From NCBI RefSeq assembly GCF_014851565.1, contig NZ_JACVAA010000001.1, positions 1 through 64,000 of the forward strand: DNA of 64,000 nucleotides, given 5' to 3'. The translations under genes and the position numbers were made by a program. The DNA comes from Pseudomonas sp. PDM15. GTDB lineage: Bacteria; Pseudomonadota; Gammaproteobacteria; Pseudomonadales; Pseudomonadaceae. Below, one piece after another: positions 47,021-57,320 of the stretch. The notes under the pieces were generated by a model, which was not told the origin of the DNA, made no database searches, and saw nothing but the letters and a program-made list of their open reading frames with translations. Each line of letters starts with the position of its first letter. Position 1 is the stretch's first letter.

Positions 47021-47740
47021 CTACTCGCGATGCTCGCTGCCGAGGAAGGTCAGCGAGCTGAAGAAGCCGAGTTCGTCGATGTCCGCGTCGCCCTTGACCG
47101 GCAGGTACAGCGACGCGGCGATCACGTTCAGCCCCTCGTTGCGCAACTTCACCTCGGCATAGCCATTGGCATCGGTGGTGGCGCTGACTTCGTGGGGCAT
47201 GCCGCGGTAGTCGCCGATCAGTTTCACGTCCTTGGCCGGCTGGCCGTCGACCAGTACCCGCACGCGCAGCTTGTTGCCCGGCCCGACGCCCAGGGGGTCG
47301 ACTTGCGGCACGATGGCCAGGCGCAGCTGCTTCAGGTCCGGCAGGCTGGCCCCGGCCTGGTGGATGGCCAGGCTGTACTTGTAGGTGTGCAGCGAGTGGG
47401 TCGAGTTCGGCACCTGGCGGCGGCCCTGGTTGACCCATTGCTTGTCCGGGGTCTGCGACCAGGTGCCGTTGTCCAGCGCCACGGCCAGCACCGCCGGGGC
47501 GCGCAGCGGCTGCAGGCGGGCGTGGTCATCCAGGCGCTGGATGCCGACCGGGATCATCTTGCCGGCGCCGGAATAGGCCCAGGCGCCACTGATTTTTTGC
47601 GCCTTGAAGGCGTCGTCCTGAGCACCGTGGCCGTATATCACTTCGTGATTGCCACGGCGCTGTTCGGTCCACAGGCCGTGGGCGGTGGCCTGGCCGCAGA
47701 CGAGCAGACCGGCAAGCAGGAGGGAGAAAGCAGTACGCAT
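47021..47740 (-). CDS. DUF4198-family periplasmic protein
   Basis: A 239-aa exported protein with a signal peptide (about 1-20, cleavage before HGLW). The mature protein begins at the His of HGLWTEQ, a feature shared by DUF4198 proteins and suggestive of metal binding. A carboxypeptidase-like beta domain (about 165-215) carries the TDANGYAEVKLRNEGLNVIAA motif. The family is commonly linked to TonB receptors for metals, and a TonB receptor gene lies directly upstream in the same orientation. Confidence 0.78.
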   Translation of the reverse strand: MRTAFSLLLAGLLVCGQATAHGLWTEQRRGNHEVIYGHGAQDDAFKAQKISGAWAYSGAGKMIPVGIQRLDDHARLQPLRAPAVLAVALDNGTWSQTPDKQWVNQGRRQVPNSTHSLHTYKYSLAIHQAGASLPDLKQLRLAIVPQVDPLGVGPGNKLRVRVLVDGQPAKDVKLIGDYRGMPHEVSATTDANGYAEVKLRNEGLNVIAASLYLPVKGDADIDELGFFSSLTFLGSEHRE

Positions 47741-47757
47741 CGGTGAAGTCCTTGTGA

Positions 47758-49848
47758 TCAGAGGTTGAGGCTCAGGCTGAAGCTGAGGTTGCGGGGTTCG
47801 CCGGGCAGTACCCAGACGCTGTTGTAGGAGCGCTCGTAGTATTTGCGGTCGAAGAGGTTGTTGAGGTTCACGCCCAGGGTCAGGTCCTCGCTGGCCTTGT
47901 AGTGGGCGAGCAGGTCCAGGGTCTGGTAGTCCGCCAGGCGGAAGTCGCTGCCGGCCTGGCCGGAGCGTTCGCCGACATGGTTGAAGGCCGCGCCGATATC
48001 CGAGCCGCGCAGGGCGCCGTCCTGGAATTCGTACACGGCCAGCAGACTGCCGGCGTGGCGCGGGATGCCGAGCAGGTCGCTGCCGGCCGGGACGGCGGCG
48101 TCGCCCTTGGTCACTTCGGCGTCGATATAGGCGTAGGCGCCAATCACCCGTACGGCATTGCTGAGCTGGCCGCTGAACTGCAGGTCCAGCCCACGGCTGC
48201 GCGCCTTGCCGGCGGCCACGCTGTCGCCGAGGGCGTCGGTAGTGACCACGTTCTCCTTGTCGATATGGAACAGCGCGATGGTGCCGCCCAGGCGGCCGTC
48301 GAGCAGGTCGAGCTTGAGGCCGGTCTCGTAGCCGAGGCCCTTCTCCGGCTTGTACACCTGGCCCTGGCTGCCGATGGCGTTGGGCTTGAACGAGGTGCCG
48401 GCGTTGGCGAATACACCCACCTCCGGGGTGAGCTGGTAGACCAGGCCGGCACGCGGGGTGGCGACATCTTTCTCCTGCTGGTTGCTGACGCCCGTGGCGC
48501 GGTTCAGCGAGGTCTGTTCCACGCGCTCCAGGCGCACGCCAATCAGGCCGCGCAGGCGCTCGGTGAAGGCAATCTGGTCCTGCAGGTTGAGGGCGTAGCT
48601 CTCGGTGTGTTCGTGGAAGTCGTTGGGCCTGGTGATCGGTGGCTTGGGCGCGCCATACACCGGCTTGTAAATATCCAGGCCGTAGCTGGCCAGGGTATCG
48701 CTCTGCGGGTACTTCTGGCTGTTGCGGTAGTTCTCGTACTCCAGGCCGATCAGGCTCTGGTGCTGCCAGCCGCCCAGCTCGAAGCTGCCGTGCAGCTCGG
48801 CCTGGGTGATGCTGTCGTTCCACTCGAAGTCGCGCTGGCGGTAGAAGCGGGTGATGGTGTCGCCGACCAGTTTCTGCGGCTCCGAACTGTCGCCATTCAG
48901 GGTGCCCTGGGTGTAGTGGTTGGCCAGGCGCAGTTTCCAGTCCTCGTTGAGGTAGCGCTCCAGCGCCAGGTCCAGGGTCTGGTTGTCGTTGCGGATATCG
49001 CCGTCGTTGGGCTCGCCGAGGAAGGTGGCGCGCTGCACCGAGCCCAGCTCGCCATTCACCGCCGGGATGCCGCGGTCGAACACCGACTCGGTGCGGGAAA
49101 ACTCGGCGTCGAGCATCAACTGAGTGTCTTGATCCAGCTGCCAACTCAGCGAAGGCGTGACCACCTGGCGGCGATTGCCGACGTGGTCGCGGAAGCTGCC
49201 GTTGTCTTCCACCGCCAGGTTGATGCGCGACAGCAGAGTGCCGTCCTCGTTGAGCGGGGTGTTGGCGTCCAGGCTGCTGCGGTAGCGATCCCAGCTGCCG
49301 GCACTCAGGTTGAGAGTGCTGAACGCCTCGGCCTGCGGGCGCTTGCTGATGATATTGACCAGGCCGCCCGGGTCTCCGCGGCCGTAGAGGCTGGCGGACG
49401 GCCCCTTGAGCACCTCAACGCGTTCGATGGCGGAGGCATCCGGCGAACTGTAGCTGCCGCGGTTGATGGCGAAGCCGTTGCGGTACAGCTCGCCGGTAGT
49501 GAATCCGCGCACGCTGTAGTTGAGGAAGGTCAGACCGCCGAAGTTGTTCTGCCGCGACACGCCGCCGGCAAAGTCCAGGGCGCGGTCGATGCGCGTGGTG
49601 TTGAGGTCTTGCAGCACCTGGGCCGGCACCACGTCGATGCTCTGCGGCGTGTCGTGGATATCCACATCGCTGCGCGTGGCCGTGGCGGAGCGGGTGGCGC
49701 GGTAACCCGCGACTGGGCTGGTGGCATCCTCGTAGTGGCTGTCGGTGATGGTCAGGCTTTCCAGTTGGACCGGTTCTTTCGCCCAGACCGCGCTGCTGAA
49801 TAGGATGGTTGATATTCCCATTAGCCCGAATTTGAACAGATTTTCCAT
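47758..49848 (-). CDS. TonB-dependent siderophore-type receptor
   Basis: A 696-aa outer-membrane receptor. It has a signal peptide (about 1-23), a plug domain with DTPQSIDVVPAQVL and IERVEVLKGPSASLYGRGDPGG, and a 22-strand barrel ending with a C-terminal hydrophobic pattern. It lacks the N-terminal signalling extension of FecA-type receptors. The ligand is unknown; with DUF4198 it may be a metal complex. AAGGA lies 8 nt before the ATG. No clear Fur box was found in the AT-rich leader. Confidence 0.88.
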   Translation of the reverse strand: MENLFKFGLMGISTILFSSAVWAKEPVQLESLTITDSHYEDATSPVAGYRATRSATATRSDVDIHDTPQSIDVVPAQVLQDLNTTRIDRALDFAGGVSRQNNFGGLTFLNYSVRGFTTGELYRNGFAINRGSYSSPDASAIERVEVLKGPSASLYGRGDPGGLVNIISKRPQAEAFSTLNLSAGSWDRYRSSLDANTPLNEDGTLLSRINLAVEDNGSFRDHVGNRRQVVTPSLSWQLDQDTQLMLDAEFSRTESVFDRGIPAVNGELGSVQRATFLGEPNDGDIRNDNQTLDLALERYLNEDWKLRLANHYTQGTLNGDSSEPQKLVGDTITRFYRQRDFEWNDSITQAELHGSFELGGWQHQSLIGLEYENYRNSQKYPQSDTLASYGLDIYKPVYGAPKPPITRPNDFHEHTESYALNLQDQIAFTERLRGLIGVRLERVEQTSLNRATGVSNQQEKDVATPRAGLVYQLTPEVGVFANAGTSFKPNAIGSQGQVYKPEKGLGYETGLKLDLLDGRLGGTIALFHIDKENVVTTDALGDSVAAGKARSRGLDLQFSGQLSNAVRVIGAYAYIDAEVTKGDAAVPAGSDLLGIPRHAGSLLAVYEFQDGALRGSDIGAAFNHVGERSGQAGSDFRLADYQTLDLLAHYKASEDLTLGVNLNNLFDRKYYERSYNSVWVLPGEPRNLSFSLSLNL

Positions 49849-49921
49849 GTCATTTCCTTATATAGATGAAATAACATAACAAAATAGATTCGAAGGAATC
49901 CACCCCTTGTCGGAAGGTACG

Positions 49922-49995
49922 GTCTATCGCAAGGCTGCGATTGCGCCACTGAAAGGCGAGCGCAAGACTGATCTGGCAACTTCGCTTGGCGGGAC
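49922..49995 (+). mobile_element. Possible remnant of an IS3-family OrfA transposase
   Basis: A GC-rich island inside an AT-rich intergenic region. Its plus-strand frame 49925-50005 reads YRKAAIAPLKGERKTDLA, followed by TSLGGTLGW. This resembles the helix-turn-helix of IS3-type OrfA proteins (KVALEALKGERT-ELA--FGVHP). It is only about 25 codons long, with no inverted repeats visible, so it is at most a decayed fragment. Chance similarity cannot be excluded. Confidence 0.35.
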
Positions 49996-49997
49996 AC

Positions 49998-50027
49998 TTG
50001 GCTGGTTTTGTAGTTTTACTACATAAT
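49998..50027 (+). promoter_or_regulatory. Promoter with palindromic operator, oxaloacetate decarboxylase gene
   Basis: TTGGCT (49998-50003) and CATAAT (50022-50027), 18 bp apart, form a plausible sigma-70 promoter. The palindrome TGTAGT-TTT-ACTACA (50009-50023) fills the spacer and touches the -10, the usual position of a repressor site. A near copy lies within the gene at 50218-50232. Confidence 0.6.
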
Positions 50028-50068
50028 TGGTCGATCCAAATGACAACGAATCGGCAGTAGCGGCTCTC

Positions 50069-50932
50069 ATGCACAGAACCTCGCATCACGACCTTCGCGC
50101 GCAGTTCCGCGCGTTACTCGACTCGAGTGCCTGCTATCACACGGCTTCGGTGTTCGATCCCATGTCTGCGCGGATCGCCGCCGACCTCGGTTTCGAGGTG
50201 GGCATCCTGGGTGGCTCTGTAGCTTCACTACAAGTTCTTGCTGCGCCGGACTTCGCCCTGATCACGCTCAGCGAGTTCGTCGAACAGGCCTCGCGCATCG
50301 GTCGCGTGGCGCGTCTGCCGGTCATCGCCGACGCCGACCACGGCTACGGCAACGCGCTCAACGTGATGCGCACGGTGGTGGAGCTGGAGCGCGCCGGCAT
50401 CGCCGCGTTGACCATCGAGGACACCCTGCTGCCGGCCCAGTTCGGCCGCAAGTCCACCGACCTGATCGGCGTCGACGAGGGCGTCGGCAAGATCCGCGCG
50501 GCGCTGGAGGCGCGGGTTGATCCGGACCTGGCGATCATCGCCCGCACCAACGCCGGCGTGCTCGAGGTGGACGAAGTGATCCGCCGCACCCAGGCCTACC
50601 AGCAGGCCGGTGCCGATGGCATCTGCATGGTCGGCATCCGCGATTTCGAGCACCTGGAGCAGATCGCCGAGAATCTCAGCGTGCCGCTGATGCTGGTCAG
50701 CTATGGAAACCCGTCTCTGCGCGACGATGCCCGCCTGGCCAGCCTTGGCGTGCGCATCGTGGTCGACGGCCACGCGGCCTACTTCGCCGCGATCAAGGCT
50801 ACCTACGACTGCCTGCGCGAGCAGCGCGGCATCGCCGCCAGCGACCTCAATGCCACCGAGCTGACGCACAAATACACCCAGCCCGAGGACTACATCGTCT
50901 GGGCGCGCGAGTACATGAACGTCAAGGAGTAG
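50069..50932 (+). CDS. Oxaloacetate decarboxylase (PEP mutase/isocitrate lyase superfamily)
   Basis: A 287-aa protein, the exact length of the P. aeruginosa PA4872 enzyme, which decarboxylates oxaloacetate to pyruvate. The opening [20 protein letters not shown], the metal-site [13 protein letters not shown] and [15 protein letters not shown] are near identical to it. It lacks the KKCGH catalytic loop of isocitrate and methylisocitrate lyases. ATG 50069 gives this length; an upstream in-frame start adds 14 residues. Codons ending in A or T are rare in the gene except in one run at 50216-50242, which covers a second palindrome. It is divergent from the TonB receptor gene. Confidence 0.9.
   Translation: MHRTSHHDLRAQFRALLDSSACYHTASVFDPMSARIAADLGFEVGILGGSVASLQVLAAPDFALITLSEFVEQASRIGRVARLPVIADADHGYGNALNVMRTVVELERAGIAALTIEDTLLPAQFGRKSTDLIGVDEGVGKIRAALEARVDPDLAIIARTNAGVLEVDEVIRRTQAYQQAGADGICMVGIRDFEHLEQIAENLSVPLMLVSYGNPSLRDDARLASLGVRIVVDGHAAYFAAIKATYDCLREQRGIAASDLNATELTHKYTQPEDYIVWAREYMNVKE
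50218..50232 (+). promoter_or_regulatory. Intragenic copy of the palindromic operator
   Basis: TGTAGC-TTC-ACTACA matches the promoter palindrome at 50009-50023 in 13 of 15 positions. The centres are 209 bp apart, very close to 20 helical turns, which suits DNA looping. It lies in codons for SVASLQ of the decarboxylase. The nine codons TCT GTA GCT TCA CTA CAA GTT CTT GCT (50216-50242) all end in A or T, unlike the rest of the gene. Confidence 0.6.
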
Positions 50933-51659
50933 CGGTTGCCTGCTGCACCAGGCGCTGCAGCGAACCGTCCTGGCGCATGTCCCGTAGTACCTGGTTGAAG
51001 CGCTGCAGCAGCTCGCGTTGGTCGGCCTGCTTGGCGAACACCAGGAAGGTGGGGTTGATGCTCAGCGGCTGGGGCAGGGCGGTCAGGTGCTCCATGCCGG
51101 GCAACTGCAACAGCCGTTGTCCGGCCAGTTCTATCACCACCACGGCATCCAGCCGGCCGGATGCCAGTTTGCGCAGGTTGGCCTCGTCCGAGCTGCCTTC
51201 CTGGGCGAGGATTCGCCCTTCCCGTACCGCCTGGTCGAAGGCGCCGGTATAGCTCCAGCCGCGAATAACCCCGATGCGTTTGCCATGCAGGTCGCTGATC
51301 TGGTCGAAGGCCAACGGCTTGTCCTGCTGCACGTAGAGCAGCAGGCGTTCTTCGAAGATCGGCTCGGAGTAGTCGAACAGCTTGATCCGCTCGGCGTTGC
51401 GATAGATGCCGGCGATGCCTACTTCTCCAGCGGCGCCCCTGAGCAGCGCACGCTTCCACGGCATGGGCTGAATCAGCAGCGGTTCGCCGAGGCGGGCGAA
51501 GATCGCCTGCAGCATCTGCGGATAGAGCCCCTGCGGCTGCTCCTCATGCTGATACATGAACGGCGGGTTGGCATTGTCGATGGCAACCAGTGTCTCCGCC
51601 CGCGCCAGCAGGGCAGCGCAACTGAGCAGCAGGATCGTCAGCGGGCGTAGGCAGGACAT
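50922..51659 (-). CDS. Periplasmic amino-acid-type solute-binding protein (SBP_bac_3)
   Basis: A 245-aa exported protein with a signal peptide (about 1-21, cleavage after ARA). It has the polar-amino-acid binding fold: [50 protein letters not shown] and the domain-crossing [15 protein letters not shown]. Its 3' end overlaps the convergent decarboxylase gene by 11 bp. No transporter genes are adjacent. It belongs to the same broad type as the protein at 46279-47016 but is only distantly similar. Confidence 0.85.
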   Translation of the reverse strand: MSCLRPLTILLLSCAALLARAETLVAIDNANPPFMYQHEEQPQGLYPQMLQAIFARLGEPLLIQPMPWKRALLRGAAGEVGIAGIYRNAERIKLFDYSEPIFEERLLLYVQQDKPLAFDQISDLHGKRIGVIRGWSYTGAFDQAVREGRILAQEGSSDEANLRKLASGRLDAVVVIELAGQRLLQLPGMEHLTALPQPLSINPTFLVFAKQADQRELLQRFNQVLRDMRQDGSLQRLVQQATATP

Positions 51660-51778
51660 CGGCAGAATTCCCTCTCGACTGCCGCAAGCATAGTCAGCCG
51701 GTGGCCCCGGCGCTGCGCTTGCATTCGTGCCTCGGCGGGCGCATATCTGCCAGCAAGACAGATTTCCGGAGGTGCTTC

Positions 51779-52045
51779 ATGGCCGGCGGATGGACCAACG
51801 ACAGCGCGGTGCAGGAGCAGATCGACAGCAGCATCGAGGATGCCGTCGCCCGGGCGCGCAGCCAGCTGCCCAGGGGGGAGAGCCTGCATCACTGCGAAGA
51901 ATGCGACGCCCCCATCCCCGAGGCCCGCCGCCAGGCGGTGCCCGGCGTGCGCCTATGCGTGAAGTGCCAGGCGGAGCACGACCGGGAGCAGGCGGCGTTC
52001 AGCGGTTACAACAGGCGTGGCAGCAAGGACAGCCAACTGCGCTGA
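51779..52045 (+). CDS. DksA/TraR-type zinc-finger protein (YbiI-like)
   Basis: An 88-aa protein, the length of E. coli YbiI. It has an N-terminal helix (about 5-33) and a four-cysteine zinc finger CEEC...CVKC (about residues 39-64). It lacks the long coiled coil of DksA, so a direct DksA-like reach into the RNA polymerase secondary channel is uncertain. ATG 51779 begins MAGGWTNDSAVQEQI, typical for the family, and CCGGAGGTG lies just upstream. Confidence 0.85.
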   Translation: MAGGWTNDSAVQEQIDSSIEDAVARARSQLPRGESLHHCEECDAPIPEARRQAVPGVRLCVKCQAEHDREQAAFSGYNRRGSKDSQLR

Positions 52046-52510
52046 TCACGGGTTGATCGAGTAACCACGGGCGCTCATGCAGTTCATATAGGTCTGGCTG
52101 GAGCCGCTCTGGGCGGTCTGCTCGTTGCGCCTGTCCTCACGGCGATCGCGGCGCTGTCGGGAGCCGCCGACCACCACACCGGCGGCGGCCGCCTCGCGGG
52201 CCTGGTTCTGTCGATATTCCTGCTTCACATCGTCGTCGACGCGGTCGTAGGCCTCCTCGTGGCGCTGGCCGCGCACCTCGGCGGCGGCGGCACCGGCGGC
52301 CGCGCCCACGGCAGCACCGCGCAGGCGCTCGCCACCGCCGGAAGAGCTCGAGGACGAGGAGGCGCTGCTGGCGGCCTGGCTCTGGCAGGCGGAGACATCG
52401 CTCTGGATCTGCTGTTGGCTCTGGCCATTGAGCGGGATCAGGGTTTCGGCGCCGGCCGTCGTGGTCAGCAGCGAGCAGGCAAGCAGGGCAGTGCGGGCGG
52501 ATGTGAGCAT
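52046..52510 (-). CDS. Glycine-zipper-type exported protein
   Basis: A 154-aa protein with a signal peptide (about 1-21, cleavage after AGA), a poly-Ser stretch (about residues 48-57), and a Gly/Ala zipper RGAAVGAAAGAAAAEVRG (about 64-81). A basic, Arg-rich segment and a C-terminal QTYMNCMSARGYSINP follow. The C-terminal CM-ARGY motif is common in exported glycine-zipper proteins. Function is unknown. ATG 52510 is chosen because GGAGG lies 5 nt upstream; the earlier ATG would lie on top of this site. Confidence 0.75.
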   Translation of the reverse strand: MLTSARTALLACSLLTTTAGAETLIPLNGQSQQQIQSDVSACQSQAASSASSSSSSSGGGERLRGAAVGAAAGAAAAEVRGQRHEEAYDRVDDDVKQEYRQNQAREAAAAGVVVGGSRQRRDRREDRRNEQTAQSGSSQTYMNCMSARGYSINP

Positions 52511-52643
52511 GGCAACCTCCATGAGCGCAGCGGTGTATTCACTCTAGCCCCGTAGCCGATCGGCGCCGGGTCAGCGGACGGTCGGCGCTGGTTGGCGGAA
52601 ATGGTTTTGGCAAAATAGTTAGCCGGCTCATTATTAGGTTGTT

Positions 52644-53510
52644 TTGATCTTGCACGAGCATTCCCGCCCCGGTCTGGGCATTGCGCTGATCCTCGCCGCC
52701 GGTCTGCTGCTGTCCAGCCAGGATGCCCTGGCCAAGACCCTCACCGCTTCCTATCCGCTGTTGCTGGTGGTGTGCCTGCGTTACCTGGCGCAGAACCTGC
52801 TGATGCTGGTGGTGTTCGCTCCGCGCATGGGGCTGGACCTGGTGCGCACCCGCCGGCCACTGCTGCAGCTGGCGCGTGGCCTGAGCCTGGTAGGGGTGAC
52901 CTTGCTGTTCTACTGCGGATTGCGCTACATCCCGCTGGGCGAGGCAACGGCGGTGATCTTCCTAGCGCCGCTGGTGGTCGTGGTGCTGTCGGTGCTCTGG
53001 CTGAAGGAGGCGGTCAGTCGCGGGGTATGGCTGGCGGTGGGCGGCGGCCTGCTCGGGGTGCTGCTGATCGTGCGTCCCGGCGGCGAGCTATTCACTCCGG
53101 CGAGCCTGCTGCCCCTGGCCGCTGCGTTCTGCTTCGGCCTATACCAGCTGCTCACTCGCCGGCTCAGCGCTACCGATGCCCCAGCCACCAGCAACTTCCT
53201 CACTGCGCTGGTGGGCACCCTGGGAACCGGCCTGCTGCTGCCCTGGACCTGGCAGACACCGGCACCGATGGACGTGCTGCTGATGGCGGCACTCGGTGGC
53301 CTGGCGATGACCGGACACATGCTGCTGACCCATGCCTACCGCTTCGCCAGCGCCGCCAGCCTGGCGCCCTTCACCTATGGGCAGATCCTGATTGCCGCGT
53401 TGATCGGCGCGCTGGTGTTCGATCACTTGCCCGATGCCTGGGCCGTGCTCGGCATGGCCGTGATCATCCTCAGTGGCGCGGCGCTGGCCTGGAGCCAGCG
53501 GCGCTCCTGA
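52644..53510 (+). CDS. EamA-family (DMT) transporter
   Basis: A 288-aa inner-membrane protein with ten predicted helices and two EamA repeats (about 10-140 and 150-285). It is of the RhaT/YdcZ-like exporter class; SSQDALAKTLTASYPLLLVVCLRY and LGEATAVIFLAPLVVV are typical. The substrate is unknown. The start is a TTG at 52644 or 52650, with TAGG upstream. It converges on ureC with 10 bp between. Confidence 0.82.
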   Translation: MILHEHSRPGLGIALILAAGLLLSSQDALAKTLTASYPLLLVVCLRYLAQNLLMLVVFAPRMGLDLVRTRRPLLQLARGLSLVGVTLLFYCGLRYIPLGEATAVIFLAPLVVVVLSVLWLKEAVSRGVWLAVGGGLLGVLLIVRPGGELFTPASLLPLAAAFCFGLYQLLTRRLSATDAPATSNFLTALVGTLGTGLLLPWTWQTPAPMDVLLMAALGGLAMTGHMLLTHAYRFASAASLAPFTYGQILIAALIGALVFDHLPDAWAVLGMAVIILSGAALAWSQRRS

Positions 53511-53520
53511 ATCGCAGGGC

Positions 53521-55220
<1,700 letters not shown>

Positions 55221-55221
<1 letters not shown>

Positions 55222-55526
55222 CACAGCGCTCCCATGATGCGTCCGGCAAAGCCGAACACACGGCGGTCGCCGGCCAGCTCGACCAGTTCCACCTCGCGCG
55301 ACTGGCCCGGCTCGAAGCGCACGGCGGTGCCGGCGGCAATATTCAGGCGCATGCCCCGCGTGGCCGCGCGGTCGAAGGTCAGCGCGTCGTTTGTTTCGAA
55401 GAAGTGGAAGTGCGAGCCGACCTGGATCGGCCGGTCGCCGCTGTTGGCCACGGTCACGCGCAGGGTGCGGCGGCCGACGTTGAGTTCGATCTCGCCATCC
55501 TGGATCTGGTATTCGCCTGGGATCAT
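55221..55526 (-). CDS. ureB: Urease beta subunit
   Basis: A 101-aa structural subunit of urease. It starts MIPGEYQI and has [16 protein letters not shown] and [24 protein letters not shown], all highly conserved. It overlaps the GNAT gene upstream by 4 nt and the ureC start downstream. Confidence 0.97.
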
Positions 55527-56035
55527 GGTGCGCTGCGCTCCGGGGTGAGGATCAGTTGCATGAAGGTCAGGTCCATCCAGCGGCCGAACTTGCGGCCCAC
55601 CTGCGGCATCTGCCCAGTGGTGACGAAGCCGAGGCGTTCGTGCAGGCGGATCGAGGCGGCGTTGCCGCTCTCGATGGCGGCGACCATCACGTGCTTGCCG
55701 CAGGCCTTGGCACGTTCGATCAGCGCCGCCATCAGTAGCGGGCCGAGGCCATTGCCGCGCTGGTCGGCGCGTACGTAGACCGAGTGCTCGACGGTGTTGC
55801 AGAAGCCATCGAAGGGACGCCAGTCGCCGTACGAGGCGTAGCCGACCACCTCGCCGGCGGCGTTCTCCGCCACCAGTACCGGGTAGCCCTGCTGGGCGCG
55901 ACTAGCGAGCCAGGCCTGGCGGTTGGCCAGGTCGACCACGTTGTCCATCCAGATCGCGGTGGTGTTGAGTACCGCGTCGTTGAAGATGTCACGCAGGGCG
56001 GGCAGGTCGGCCTCGGCTGCGTCGCGAATGATCAT
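55523..56035 (-). CDS. GNAT acetyltransferase within the urease operon (phosphinothricin-type)
   Basis: A 170-aa N-acetyltransferase close to the phosphinothricin/methionine-sulfoximine acetyltransferase family. It has [20 protein letters not shown] at the start, the acetyl-CoA motif [13 protein letters not shown], and the [13 protein letters not shown] and [14 protein letters not shown] blocks. It overlaps ureB by 4 nt and lies between ureA and ureB, as in P. aeruginosa (PA4866). The substrate may be methionine sulfoximine or sulfone; a role in urease function has not been shown. Confidence 0.88.
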   Translation of the reverse strand: MIIRDAAEADLPALRDIFNDAVLNTTAIWMDNVVDLANRQAWLASRAQQGYPVLVAENAAGEVVGYASYGDWRPFDGFCNTVEHSVYVRADQRGNGLGPLLMAALIERAKACGKHVMVAAIESGNAASIRLHERLGFVTTGQMPQVGRKFGRWMDLTFMQLILTPERSAP

Positions 56036-56115
56036 TCTTCTTCAGTCTCCAGGAAGTCGTTCAAGGTCGTAGCGAGCGCAGCATGAGCAAGCGCAGTAGA
56101 CATTGGACGATTTCC

Positions 56116-56418
56116 TCAGGCAATCGGCTGGTGGACGGTCACCAGCTTGGTGCCGTCGGGGAAAGTAGCTTCGATCTGGATCTCCGGAATCATCTCCGGT
56201 ACACCTTCCATCACCTGTTCGCGGCTCAGCAGAGTGGTGCCGTAGTGCATCAGCTCGGCCACCGTGCGGCCGTCGCGCGCGCCTTCCAGCAGGGCGGCAG
56301 AGATCAGCGCCATGGCTTCCGGGTAGTTGAGCTTCACGCCACGCGCCAGACGGCGCTCGGCGACCAGGCCGGCGGTGAAGATCAGCAGCTTGTCCTTTTC
56401 GCGGGGTGAAAGATCCAT
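56116..56418 (-). CDS. ureA: Urease gamma subunit
   Basis: A 100-aa structural subunit of urease, starting [18 protein letters not shown], with [21 protein letters not shown] and an [19 protein letters not shown]-terminus. Its start overlaps the ureD stop by 1 nt. An 80-bp gap separates it from the GNAT gene. Confidence 0.97.
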   Translation of the reverse strand: MDLSPREKDKLLIFTAGLVAERRLARGVKLNYPEAMALISAALLEGARDGRTVAELMHYGTTLLSREQVMEGVPEMIPEIQIEATFPDGTKLVTVHQPIA

Positions 56419-57266
56419 CAGGTACTCCAGATTCTCGGAGGCACGGCCTCGCGGCCGAGCAGGGCAGGGCGCAACAGGCGCCAGAGTTCGATCAGCCAGG
56501 CGCGGGCGTGCAGCGCCTCGCCGGCCAGGCAGCGGGCCACGACCAGGCCCGGCAGTTGAGTCAGGTCACCACGCACCGTCTGGCCGGCCGGGCAGGGTAG
56601 CTCGCGGCAGCGTTCCAGCAGTTCGCCATCGATCTCACCGCTGACCAGCAGGGTAGCGAACACCGGCTGGCGATCCAGGCCGATGGGAGAGTCGAGCAGG
56701 CCATCGCCGCCGATCACTCGCTGGCGTTCGTGCCACAGCGGCTGGCCGTCGCGGCGGACATCCAGGGCGGACTGGAAGTGGCCGGTGGCGAAGCGCTCAC
56801 CGGCCGCCGGACGGCCGAGGGCGACGATGTCCCAGTAGCACAGGCGTGCATCGCCGTTGAGTTCGATGCGGGTGCTCAGTTCCGCCTGGGCGCCGGAGTA
56901 GACGATGGTTTCCTGCGGCAGCCATTCCAGGGTGGCGCCGGGCGCCACGCGCAGCTCCACCTGCTGCCGAGCCGGACAGGTGGCGCGGTACCACTTGGCG
57001 GCGCCGGGGCTGGTCAGCTGGGCCCAGGCCTGTTCGCCAACGCTGGCGCTGATATTCAGGCTGTCGCCACCGGCAATACCCGCCGGCGGGTGGACGATGA
57101 TGTGCTGGCACACCTGCGGGCCCTCGGCATGCAGGTGCTTCTGCACCCGCAGCGGGCCGAGATAGCGTCGCAGCACGGGGCGCGTCCACTCCTGTTGGCG
57201 GGCGTAGGCCAGCTCCAGCTCGGCGTGCCACGCGGGGGTGAAAAGCGCGGGTTGAACGGCGGTCAT
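56418..57266 (-). CDS. ureD: Urease accessory protein UreD
   Basis: A 282-aa nickel-insertion chaperone that binds apo-urease with UreF and UreG. It shows [29 protein letters not shown], the conserved block near the N-terminus, and [14 protein letters not shown]. It is the first gene of ureD-ureA-GNAT-ureB-ureC; the promoter must lie in the short gap to the araC-type gene. Confidence 0.95.
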   Translation of the reverse strand: MTAVQPALFTPAWHAELELAYARQQEWTRPVLRRYLGPLRVQKHLHAEGPQVCQHIIVHPPAGIAGGDSLNISASVGEQAWAQLTSPGAAKWYRATCPARQQVELRVAPGATLEWLPQETIVYSGAQAELSTRIELNGDARLCYWDIVALGRPAAGERFATGHFQSALDVRRDGQPLWHERQRVIGGDGLLDSPIGLDRQPVFATLLVSGEIDGELLERCRELPCPAGQTVRGDLTQLPGLVVARCLAGEALHARAWLIELWRLLRPALLGREAVPPRIWST

Positions 57267-57320
57267 GCGGTGGTTCCAGGCAGACTGGACGAGGCGGCAG
57301 TGTAGCGTGGCGGCATAGGT

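Noticed and set aside
49849-49915. Fur box in front of the TonB receptor gene
   Set aside because: The leader is AT-rich, but no run comes near the 19-bp GATAATGATAATCATTATC consensus.
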